Assembly: GCA_012510325.1 (NCBI GenBank)
Contig: JAAZIG010000200.1
Coordinates: 1-11,556, forward strand
DNA length: 11,556 nt
Origin: Bacillota bacterium
GTDB taxonomy: Bacteria > Bacillota > Dethiobacteria > DTU022
Direction: 5' to 3'
Shown: piece after piece, positions 1 through 6,374 of the stretch
How positions within the stretch are numbered: the stretch's first letter is position 1
How the letters are laid out: the number at the start of each line of letters is the position of its first letter
Position numbers and translations under genes: made by a program
The notes under the pieces: generated by a model
Database searches by the model: none
Told to the model about the DNA's origin: nothing
What the model saw: only the letters and a program-made list of their open reading frames with translations

Positions 1-168
1 ACGTCAGACTGTGTGAGAACTATCTTATCCCCATATGAAAGCAATGAATGTGGGGGATAACCTTCTTTTTTACCTCATATTAATAACCCGAATCCCTAAT
101 TCTGAACGTATTTGCTACCACAGTGGGATAAATAAATTTCGAGTATTATTTATCACACAGTCTGACGT
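1..168. mobile_element. Candidate MITE or transposon remnant with 16-bp inverted terminal repeats
   Basis: The first 16 bases (ACGTCAGACTGTGTGA) are the exact reverse complement of positions 153-168 (TCACACAGTCTGACGT). The 168-bp interval is AT-rich compared with the neighbouring genes and has no convincing coding region. It holds two nested inverted repeats: TTATCCCC at 25-32 with GGGGATAA at 53-60, and an arm at 123-135 pairing with 146-158 with one mismatch. Small size, terminal inverted repeats and no transposase fit a miniature inverted-repeat element or a decayed insertion sequence. The left repeat begins at the first base of the window, so it may extend outside and no target-site duplication can be checked. 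A transcribed hairpin or a larger element cut by the window edge are alternatives. I cannot assign an IS family. Confidence 0.5.
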
Positions 169-459
169 ACCTTCTTGTCCCACCTTTTTGTTAAAAGCTC
201 TAAGCTATTTTACCACTGGCGTTTTGTTGGGGTGTCTTTCTTCTCACTACATCGGAGAACCATTCCCGTGGTGCATCGATAGAAAATGGGCCAGGAGATC
301 CGTCCCTGTGGCTCATTCTGTGGTGCGAAATGGGCCGGGAGATCCGTCCCCGTGGCTCATTCTGTGGTGCATTTTGGGGATGCTGTGCCAGTCATCAGCG
401 CGGCGCCGCGGGCATACTCATATCAATGTAACAGTGAGAGGATGCCGGGGGGGAAAGCG
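169..459. other. Intergenic region upstream of the ATPase
   Basis: Apart from the hairpin repeat array at about 254-371, this stretch shows no recognisable gene, RNA or convincing promoter. The left half (to about 250) is relatively AT-rich and the right half rises toward the GC content of the genes. Open frames running through it are interrupted in meaning by the non-triplet repeats and have no family-like sequence. A promoter for the ATPase should lie here, but I find no pair of hexamers good enough to report. Confidence 0.6.
254..371. repeat. Tandem ~44-bp hairpin-forming repeats (two good copies plus one degenerate)
   Basis: Positions 284-326 and 328-370 are near-identical direct repeats with a 44-bp period and about two mismatches. 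A degenerate third copy lies just upstream, from GGAGAACC at 254 into the first good copy. Each copy has an imperfect inverted repeat: AATGGGCC (285-292; 329-336) pairs with GGCTCATT (310-317; 354-361) with one G-T wobble. In the second copy an inner GGGA/TCCC stem (337-340/347-350) closes a 6-base loop. The period is not a multiple of three and the array precedes the likely ATPase start, so it is best read as a non-coding intergenic repeat. It resembles dispersed GGGGACGG-type repeats I recall from Clostridia genomes, but that link is from memory. Confidence 0.72.
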
Positions 460-3183
460 ATGTTTAGCCGGTGGACTGCCTTGGACGGGGACGAGGTTTT
501 GCGCCATTTTGAAACACTTCCGGGCGCAGGGTTGAGCGAGGAGGAAGCAGAAAAAAGGCGGCGCCGTTGGGGTAAGAATATCCTCGCGGCGCCCTCCCGT
601 CTCTCCCTGCCGCTGCTCTTTTTGAATCAATTCCGCGATTTCATGGTGCTGGTACTCCTCGGAGCAACCCTGCTCGCGGCGCTGCTGGGCGAGATCTCCG
701 ATGCGCTGACTATTTTGATAATCGTCCTGCTAAACGCTGTTCTCGGCTTGATCCAGGAGTATCGTGCGGAGCGCTCCCTGGAAGCGCTGAAGAAGCTTGC
801 CGCACCGAAGGCCCGGGTACGGCGCGACGGAGCCGTCAAAGAGGTCGCCGCCGAGGGGGTCGTCCCGGGCGATCTGGTCTATCTGCAGGCCGGGGACCGC
901 ATCTGCGCCGATCTGCGGTTGCTCGAGACGCAGGGGTTGACTGTCAACGAAGCGCCGCTCACCGGCGAATCGGCGGCCATTTTGAAAAGCAGCGCCCCCC
1001 TCACCGCGCCGGCGGCTTCGCCGGGGGACGCCGACAATATGGCTTTCAGCGGAACGGAAGTGCTCGCCGGGCGGGGGCGGGGGCTCGCCGTGGCTACGGG
1101 GATGGAGACGGAGATCGGCCGCATTGCCCACCTGATCAAAGAGGCGGAGCGCAGCGTGACCCCCCTGCAGGCCCGCCTGGGCAGGCTGGGTCAGGTTCTG
1201 GTGTGGGCCTGTCTGGGGGTCTGTGCGGCGATGACCGTGTTCGGGATGATCCGGGGGGAACCCCCCTACGCCATGCTCATGGCCGGGATCAGCCTGGCGG
1301 TGGCCGCGATCCCCGAAGGGCTGCCCGCCATTGTCACCATCTCCCTGGCCCTGGGGGTGCAGCGGATGATCCGCCGTCGCGCCATCGTCCGGCGTTTGCC
1401 CGCCGTTGAAACCCTCGGCTCGGCGACGGTGATCTGCTCCGACAAGACCGGCACGCTGACGGAAAACAAGATGAGCGTAAACCGGATCTTCGCCGGCGAC
1501 TCCCTCTATCAGTTCTCCGAGGGGCGCTTTCAGCAAAAAAAAGGAGCCACTGGTGCTGCGCCGCGCTCTTCGCCCCCCCGGGAAGGTGCCCTTCATCTTT
1601 CACTATTCATCGCTGCTCAGTGCAACAACGCTTACCGCGACGGGTCAACCTTCCGGGGCGATCCCACGGAGGCGGCGCTGCTGCAGGCCGCTGCTGCAGC
1701 GGGGTTCGCGCCCGGGGCGAAGCCCCGGGAGCAGGAGTACCCTTTCTCTTCCGAGAGGAAGATGATGAGCGTCATTTTGCAGGGCCGCGGCCGCCACCGG
1801 CGGCAGCTGCTCTTAAAAGGTGCTCCGGAGATTGTTCTGGAGCGCTGCCTTTACTATCACTCCGAGAAAAAAGGGCCCATCGCCCTCACTGCGGCGAAGC
1901 GCCGGGAGCTGCTCGCCCAGCTCGAGATCATGGCCGGGCTGGCCCTGCGCCCCCTGGCGGTAGCCTACCGCGAACTTCCGGAGCGCTCCTCCGGGCGGGG
2001 CGACGCCGACCGGGAGGAAGCGGAGGCGGTGGAGAAAGAGCTCATCTGGGCCGGCCTTTTCGGTCTTGAAGATCCGCCCCGTCCGGAAGCGCTGCCGGCG
2101 ATCCGCCTCTGTCGCCGCGCCGGGATCAAGGTAGTCATGATCACCGGCGATCATCGCTCTACTGCCGAGGCTATCGCCCGCCGCCTGGAGATCTTGAGGC
2201 CCGGGGGTAAAGTTCTCACCGGCGCCGAGCTCAACTCCCTCGACGACCGCCGCCTGCAGAAGGAGATCGGCCGGGTGCAGGTTTTCGCCCGGGTGAGCCC
2301 GTTCCATAAGCTGCGGATCGTACGCGCCCTGAAGAGGCGCGGCGAGGTGGTGGCGATGACCGGCGACGGGATCAACGACGCCCCGGCGGTGAAGGAATCC
2401 GATATCGGCATCGCCATGGGACGCACCGGAACCGACGTTACCCGCGAAGCGGCTTCACTGGTTTTGGCCGATGATAATTTCAGCACCATCGTCGCCGCGG
2501 TGGAGGAGGGGCGGACCATCTACAGCAATATCCGCAAATTCATCCGCTTCATGCTCGGCTGCAACACCGGGGAGGTGCTCACCATGATCCTGGCGGTGCT
2601 CTGCGGGCTGCCGCTGCCCCTGCGGCCGATCCAGATCCTGTGGATCAACCTGGTCACCGACGGCCTGCCGGCGCTGGCTCTGAGTGCGGATCCCCCGGCG
2701 GAGGAGCTGATGGAGCAACCGCCGCGCCGCCGCGGCGAGGGGCTCTTCAGCAGGGGGCTCTGGGGGAAGCTGCTCCTGCGGGGGGGCCTCATCGGGGCGG
2801 TGACCATCGCGCTTTTCAGCCTGGCCCTGGCGGCGGGAGAGCCGGTGATCAAGGCCCGCACCATCGCCTTCGCCGCGCTGATCACCTGTCAGCTAATCTA
2901 TGTCTACGACTGCCGCAGCGAGGAGGGCGCCCCGCAAAGCCGCCGCCGCAATCTGTTCCTGGACGGCGCAGTGCTCTCTTCTGTCCTGCTGATGATGGTA
3001 GTGATCTACCATCCCTTTTTAAGCATCTTTTTTGGCACGGCCGTGCTCACGGCGGGCGAATGGGCGGTGATCTGTGCCGCTTCTCTCCTGCCCACCCTTG
3101 TCGACGGGGTGCTGGCGCTGCCGGGAAGGCTGAAACGGCTGTCCCGACAAAAAAGGGCCGACGATCCCACCGGCGCCCCCTGA
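460..3183 (+). CDS. P-type cation-transporting ATPase, type IIA (Ca2+ pump, SERCA/PMCA-like)
   Basis: Predicted integral membrane ATP-driven pump of 907 residues that probably exports Ca2+. Seen in order: an N-terminal cation-ATPase domain (LSEEEAEKRRRRWGKN, about 25-40), the actuator motif TGES (168-171), the M4 motif PEGLP (285-289), the phosphorylation motif DKTGTLT with Asp328, the nucleotide-binding KGAPE (453-457), MITGDH (about 561-565) and the hinge TGDGINDAP (634-642). Transmembrane ligand positions known from SERCA are present in M4 (Glu286), M5 (Asn702, Glu705) and M6 (Asn730, Asp734); the M8 glutamate of SERCA appears to be Gln811. The length is normal for the family. I chose ATG 460 because a G-run (447-453) lies 6 bases upstream and family homology begins there. 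Upstream in-frame ATGs at 286 and 442 would add residues encoded by the hairpin repeats or lack spacing for a ribosome binding site. It is monocistronic, convergent with the SCP2 gene. Ca2+ is inferred; Mn2+ or another divalent ion is possible. Confidence 0.95.
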   Translation: MFSRWTALDGDEVLRHFETLPGAGLSEEEAEKRRRRWGKNILAAPSRLSLPLLFLNQFRDFMVLVLLGATLLAALLGEISDALTILIIVLLNAVLGLIQEYRAERSLEALKKLAAPKARVRRDGAVKEVAAEGVVPGDLVYLQAGDRICADLRLLETQGLTVNEAPLTGESAAILKSSAPLTAPAASPGDADNMAFSGTEVLAGRGRGLAVATGMETEIGRIAHLIKEAERSVTPLQARLGRLGQVLVWACLGVCAAMTVFGMIRGEPPYAMLMAGISLAVAAIPEGLPAIVTISLALGVQRMIRRRAIVRRLPAVETLGSATVICSDKTGTLTENKMSVNRIFAGDSLYQFSEGRFQQKKGATGAAPRSSPPREGALHLSLFIAAQCNNAYRDGSTFRGDPTEAALLQAAAAAGFAPGAKPREQEYPFSSERKMMSVILQGRGRHRRQLLLKGAPEIVLERCLYYHSEKKGPIALTAAKRRELLAQLEIMAGLALRPLAVAYRELPERSSGRGDADREEAEAVEKELIWAGLFGLEDPPRPEALPAIRLCRRAGIKVVMITGDHRSTAEAIARRLEILRPGGKVLTGAELNSLDDRRLQKEIGRVQVFARVSPFHKLRIVRALKRRGEVVAMTGDGINDAPAVKESDIGIAMGRTGTDVTREAASLVLADDNFSTIVAAVEEGRTIYSNIRKFIRFMLGCNTGEVLTMILAVLCGLPLPLRPIQILWINLVTDGLPALALSADPPAEELMEQPPRRRGEGLFSRGLWGKLLLRGGLIGAVTIALFSLALAAGEPVIKARTIAFAALITCQLIYVYDCRSEEGAPQSRRRNLFLDGAVLSSVLLMMVVIYHPFLSIFFGTAVLTAGEWAVICAASLLPTLVDGVLALPGRLKRLSRQKRADDPTGAP

Positions 3184-3188
3184 AAAAC

Positions 3189-3218
3189 GAATCCCGGCGG
3201 CGCTGGGCCCCGGGATTC
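3189..3218 (+). terminator. Hairpin just after the ATPase stop codon
   Basis: A 9-bp perfect stem, GAATCCCGG (3189-3197) with CCGGGATTC (3210-3218), and a 12-base loop, begins 5 bases after the ATPase stop. No T-run follows directly, so it may act with the second hairpin downstream or protect the 3' end of the transcript. Confidence 0.5.
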
Positions 3219-3232
3219 CTCCACAAGCACGC

Positions 3233-3288
3233 CAGGTGATGGCCAGGAAAAACTGGCCATCACCTGCCTTGGACGCGTAAGTTTTTTT
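3233..3288 (+). terminator. Strong hairpin terminator between convergent genes
   Basis: A perfect 14-bp inverted repeat, CAGGTGATGGCCAG (3233-3246) with CTGGCCATCACCTG (3253-3266), closes a 6-base loop (GAAAAA). A run of seven T lies at 3282-3288, some 15 bases past the stem, farther than in a classical intrinsic terminator. It sits between the ends of the convergent ATPase and SCP2 genes and could stop transcription from both sides, although the minus-strand side has no T-run next to the stem. Confidence 0.62.
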
Positions 3289-3323
3289 ATGTTACAACTC
3301 AGGTGTCATTACTGGCGGCGGGG

Positions 3324-3896
3324 TTATTCGCCGACGAACATCTTGGAGACGCTGGACATGATCGGGGCCAGCTTCATCCCCAGCACCATATCCCCGTCAA
3401 TTTTGTATTTCCCCGCCATAAACGCGGAGATGGGATGGAGCGAACCGGTCAGCAGACCGAGCATCGCGTCTACCGGGCCGGACAGGCTGATGTCGGACTT
3501 GTCCAGCAGCCCGGCACCGCCCTTCAGCTTTCCATCAGCGATGACCAGGTTGCTCTCCATCGGTGTATCTGTAGCCACAAAATTGGCTCTGACATCTCCG
3601 GCTTTCTCGATCTGGGCTTTGGCTTCGGGGTTTTGCTCGATCAGTATGCTGACACTGTCCCAGAGAATCTCCATGAATTTGTTAGAGAGATCCGGACTAT
3701 CCTCGATGAATGTCTTGATGTCGAGTTCGTTCATTTTCTGGATCAATTTCGGGACAGCGTCGGGAACCTGTTCCAGTAAATTTTCCAGTCCCGCTTCCTT
3801 GACCCCATCGAGAATCATCGGCAGGGTCTCCTTCAGCTCATCGGCTGACATTCCCAGTGATGCATCCAGGGCATCTTTCAATTGTTCGGCGTTCAT
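3324..3896 (-). CDS. SCP2 sterol/lipid-carrier domain protein with helical N-terminal extension
   Basis: A 190-residue soluble protein with no signal peptide. Residues about 74-190 look like an SCP2 domain: a helix rich in Glu and Asn-Pro, a beta-strand stretch (VRANFVATD, ESNLVIADGKL, SDISLSG), then the typical end AFMAGKYKIDGDMVLGMKL (about 158-176). SCP2 domains bind acyl-CoAs and other lipids in a hydrophobic cleft. The first 70 residues or so are predicted helical, are not part of a minimal SCP2 domain, and I do not recognise them. The ATG at 3896 has a perfect AGGAGG (3903-3908, minus strand) 6 bases upstream. It lies 86 bp downstream of the acyl-CoA synthetase on the same strand with no obvious promoter or terminator between, so the two are probably co-transcribed. 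The likely role is to carry or buffer the fatty acyl-CoA made by the synthetase; this is inference from domain and context. Confidence 0.85.
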   Translation of the reverse strand: MNAEQLKDALDASLGMSADELKETLPMILDGVKEAGLENLLEQVPDAVPKLIQKMNELDIKTFIEDSPDLSNKFMEILWDSVSILIEQNPEAKAQIEKAGDVRANFVATDTPMESNLVIADGKLKGGAGLLDKSDISLSGPVDAMLGLLTGSLHPISAFMAGKYKIDGDMVLGMKLAPIMSSVSKMFVGE

Positions 3897-3902
3897 TTGA
3901 AA

Positions 3903-3908
3903 CCTCCT
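3903..3908 (-). promoter_or_regulatory. Ribosome binding site of the SCP2 gene
   Basis: The minus strand reads AGGAGG six bases before the ATG at 3896, a full match to the anti-Shine-Dalgarno sequence. It fixes the start codon. Confidence 0.85.
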
Positions 3909-3982
3909 TGAAATTTTTAAAAATTACCTGCTGGGACGTACGCGTTATCTGCTAAATGGCCTCCCCTCCTTTACAGTTTACC

Positions 3983-5830
3983 TTACTGGTGAGCTGCTTG
4001 CTTCAGCTCCTGCTCTCGGAGGAACTTCTTGTTGACTTTCTGTATCTCTGTCAGCGGCATCTCCTCCAGAAACTCGATCTGCTTCGGCATGGCGTATTTG
4101 GCCACCTTGGCCTTGAGATACTGCCTAATCTCCGGCTCGGCGATCTCGCCCTGATAGTTCTTCTTCAGCTGGATGAAAACCTTGACCGTTTCGCTGCCGG
4201 GTTTGACCGGATCAGGCACGCCCACCGCCGCTGCAAGAGCCACAGCGGGATGCCCGTAGAGGATATCGTCCAGCTCCCGGGAGTAGACCTTGTAGCCGGA
4301 GACGTTGATCATATCCTTGGTCCGGTCGACAATGCGGAAGTAACCCTCTTCGTTGAGGGTGACCACATCGCCGCTGTGGATAAAGCCCTCTTTGTCGTAG
4401 CCCGTCCCCTTGACCGGCCAGTAGCCCAGCATGCGCTGCGGCCCTTTCAACATCATCTCCCCTGTTTTCCCCTCCTCGATCATCTCCCGGTAGCTCAGCT
4501 CCCGGCCCGTCTCCAGATCGACGACCTTGACGGCGGTATCGGGAAAAGGAATGCCGATGGCGGCCTGCTTCTCCTCTTTGCTGAGCCCGGAAATCCGGCC
4601 GGACAGCTTCGTCAGCACCAGGACCATCCAAGAAAAAACCCTTCCGACAAACTTGTAGCCGACGATGCGGATGAGCCGCTGGACAATTGTCAAGATCCCC
4701 GGCAGGCGCAGCAGCCAGCTGATCAGGGAAAGAATCCGGCGGCCCCCGAAGATCCTGATCATCACCGAGGCGTTGAAATGGGTTACCGGAGACATCTCCG
4801 AAAGGCCGTAACCCTCCATGATCACTCCGGCCTCTTTTTCCTCGAACTGTTTCTGCGTTTCCGGAGGCAGCGCCGCCGAGCCCGACAGCCCGAACAGCCC
4901 GATCTTGTCGATCTTCCCCTCGACCATCTTCATGAACTGCGTGGGGACGCCCACATGTAAAACCGGGCGGTGCTCCCGGATCATCTGCACCATGCTCTCG
5001 ATATCGCGGGCGTCGGGAACGAGCAGCTGGGTAAAGCCCATCAGGGTCATCGTATGCATGAGGCAGTGGCCGTAACTGTGGAAGAAGGGCACCCCCAGCA
5101 GGACGGAGCTGTTGCCGATGAGCGTCTGGGAGATTATCCCCATGGCGAAGCTGTTCTGGATGCTGTTGGCGACAATATTGCCGTGGGAGAGCATGCATCC
5201 TTTGGGCAGCCCCGTCGTCCCGCCGGTAAAGAGGAGAGTTTCGATATCGTTGTCCGGATTAAAATTAACCCGCAGCGGCTTCTTTTTCTCCGAGATGAGC
5301 TCCATAAACCGGTGAACACCCTTTCCCGGATCTTTCTTGCTCCGGGGAGGGCGCCGGGAAAAATCTTGCAGGTTCGTGACAATGATCTCCTTGAAGGAGG
5401 CGTTTTTTTGCAGTTTCTGGACCATCTCCAGATGCTGGTCAAGGGTGATCACCACCAGCGGCCCGGCCTCCTGAAATTTGTGCAGCAAGATCTCCGGCGG
5501 TTCCAGAAAACTGCAGGGGACGTGTGCCGCCCCCGCTTTGGAGATGGCGTGGTCGGCGAGGAAAAACTGAATGGAGGTGGGCAGGATGGTGGCGACGCGG
5601 TCGCCTTTTTTCACGCCCATCTTCTGAAGGGCGTAGGCGGCGCTGTCGGCCATCTCCTTCAGCCGGGGATACCTGACGTAACAACCCATCTGCACTAAGC
5701 CCATCCGCCGGTGACCTCTGGCGGCTTCATCGAGAAAATGGTGGCTGGGAACCCGGGGATACGGCTCAAAAGTGGGGGGGACTCCGTGGACCTTGTACTC
5801 CTCCGACCATGGCAGATCAGATGTAGGCAT
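3983..5830 (-). CDS. Long-chain acyl-CoA synthetase (AMP-forming, ANL superfamily)
   Basis: A 615-residue adenylate-forming enzyme expected to activate a carboxylic acid, probably a fatty acid, with ATP and CoA. Visible core motifs (numbered from this start) are the phosphate loop FTGGTTGLPKG (201-211), GYGLSE (340-345), HSGD (485-488) and RTKDMINVSGYKVY at about 503-516. The C-terminal catalytic-lysine motif is PLTEIQKVNKK (Lys598), where the usual glycine before the lysine is glutamine. Between GYGLSE and IGIPFPD there are about 79 residues, including a hydrophobic and basic stretch (about 354-424), much longer than in enzymes such as FadD. I prefer ATG 5830: GGTGG (5837-5841, minus strand) sits 6 bases upstream. 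A GTG at 5899 would add 23 residues with no family likeness and a weak ribosome site. It heads a unit with the SCP2 gene. Substrate chain length is not determinable; fatty acid degradation, lipid synthesis or scavenging are all possible. Confidence 0.93.
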   Translation of the reverse strand: MPTSDLPWSEEYKVHGVPPTFEPYPRVPSHHFLDEAARGHRRMGLVQMGCYVRYPRLKEMADSAAYALQKMGVKKGDRVATILPTSIQFFLADHAISKAGAAHVPCSFLEPPEILLHKFQEAGPLVVITLDQHLEMVQKLQKNASFKEIIVTNLQDFSRRPPRSKKDPGKGVHRFMELISEKKKPLRVNFNPDNDIETLLFTGGTTGLPKGCMLSHGNIVANSIQNSFAMGIISQTLIGNSSVLLGVPFFHSYGHCLMHTMTLMGFTQLLVPDARDIESMVQMIREHRPVLHVGVPTQFMKMVEGKIDKIGLFGLSGSAALPPETQKQFEEKEAGVIMEGYGLSEMSPVTHFNASVMIRIFGGRRILSLISWLLRLPGILTIVQRLIRIVGYKFVGRVFSWMVLVLTKLSGRISGLSKEEKQAAIGIPFPDTAVKVVDLETGRELSYREMIEEGKTGEMMLKGPQRMLGYWPVKGTGYDKEGFIHSGDVVTLNEEGYFRIVDRTKDMINVSGYKVYSRELDDILYGHPAVALAAAVGVPDPVKPGSETVKVFIQLKKNYQGEIAEPEIRQYLKAKVAKYAMPKQIEFLEEMPLTEIQKVNKKFLREQELKQAAHQ

Positions 5831-6122
5831 ATTGAACCACCCATCTTTTTGGATTGGGCTTGCCCTGAACAATATGCCTGATTCATCCCTGTTATTCACT
5901 CGCTTCTCATTAAAAAGCGCTGCAGCTGGTCATTTTTTTCGATCAATTGATTGTTGGGACTAGAGTGTCCTGGGTGCCGCGATCACTACAGAAAGTATCT
6001 AAGATGAGTAATCCTGACGGTAGAGCATCATTTTGCAGCGGTAGTTGCCTGCAAAGAGGGCTGGAGATGTTCGGTCCAACAGATGTTATCATCACGAGCA
6101 AGCCATCTTTACTAATAAAGAT
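5831..6122 (-). other. Long 5' leader of the acyl-CoA synthetase transcript
   Basis: If transcription begins about 6-7 bases after the consensus -10 box (near 6116), the leader before the start codon at 5830 is about 285 nt. It is clearly lower in GC than the flanking genes and has several inverted repeats: TTTGCAG (6032-6038) with CTGCAAA (6049-6055), ATCTTTA (6105-6111) with TAAAGAT (6116-6122), and GATG/CATC around a TTAT loop (6082-6093). No known riboswitch, T-box or tRNA consensus was recognised. A 60-codon open frame on the + strand (TTG at 5947 to 6129) has no ribosome site or recognisable product. Confidence 0.45.
5837..5841 (-). promoter_or_regulatory. Ribosome binding site supporting the 5830 start
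   Basis: The minus strand reads GGTGG six bases before the ATG at 5830. The longer frame starting at GTG 5899 has only a GAGAAG-like stretch upstream, so this site decides the start. Confidence 0.6.
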
Positions 6123-6151
6123 ATTATAGCTCCCTTAAAATATTCTGTCAA
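6123..6151 (-). promoter_or_regulatory. Perfect-consensus SigA promoter for the acyl-CoA synthetase-SCP2 unit
   Basis: The minus strand reads TTGACA (6151-6146), exactly 17 bases, then TATAAT (6128-6123): both hexamers match consensus in full with ideal spacing. The only coherent gene downstream in this direction is the acyl-CoA synthetase. A tandem 7-bp direct repeat (CAATAGA at 6149-6155 and 6156-6162, + strand) overlaps the -35 box and might bind a repressor. The alternative is a promoter for an unrecognised small RNA in the leader. Confidence 0.8.
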
Positions 6152-6238
6152 TAGACAATAGACGGATAATTAAAAAAGATTGTGCGGGGGCTTGCCCGGA
6201 GGGCCGCCGCCGCGCTCCAGGATTATCCTTAAAGTTTC

Positions 6239-6267
6239 TTGAGTTGCCGGAGACAAGGTGTTAAAAT
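6239..6267 (+). promoter_or_regulatory. SigA-like promoter of the yicC-remA-gmk-rpoZ-coaBC operon
   Basis: TTGAGT (6239-6244), 17 bases, then TAAAAT (6262-6267) match the consensus at 4/6 and 5/6 positions. Transcription would start near 6274, leaving a leader of about 100 nt before yicC. The leader can form a stem of CTGTGC...CCGGC (6287-6300, with a 3-base bulge) with GCCGGGCACAG (6331-6341). Between this promoter and the divergent one, GGATAAT (6164-6170) and ATTATCC (6222-6228) form a spaced inverted repeat. Confidence 0.7.
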
Positions 6268-6374
6268 AAAGGAACGGCAGCCGGAGCTGTGCCGCCCGGC
6301 TCGCCTGCGGGTTCAAATGGCTGCTCTAGCGCCGGGCACAGGCTCACTACGTCAGAAAAGGGGATCAGAGGATC

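Noticed and set aside
254..371. CRISPR array
   Set aside because: The copies are directly abutting with no unique spacers between them, and no cas genes are present.
35..535. 166-codon open frame on the + strand at the left edge
   Set aside because: It runs through the inverted-repeat element and the non-triplet hairpin repeats, overlaps the start of the ATPase in another frame, and resembles no protein family.
5826..5850. T-box motif (GGGTGG) on the minus strand before the acyl-CoA synthetase
   Set aside because: Only the ribosome-site-like GGGTGG is present; the rest of the T-box sequence and the specifier and antiterminator stems are absent.
6020..6080. tRNA-like strings (GGTAGAGCA, a stem-loop, GTTCGGTCC) in the leader region
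   Set aside because: The D-arm, anticodon arm and T-arm do not pair to a cloverleaf and there is no acceptor stem or CCA end.
5947..6129. 60-codon open frame in the divergent intergenic region
   Set aside because: It starts at TTG without a ribosome site, has no recognisable sequence, and lies opposite the predicted leader of the acyl-CoA synthetase.
6270..6345. GGTTCAAAT motif in the yicC leader, suggesting a tRNA or tRNA-Sec fragment
   Set aside because: Flanking sequence does not form T-arm or acceptor stems; the bulged stem of the leader explains the pairing better.
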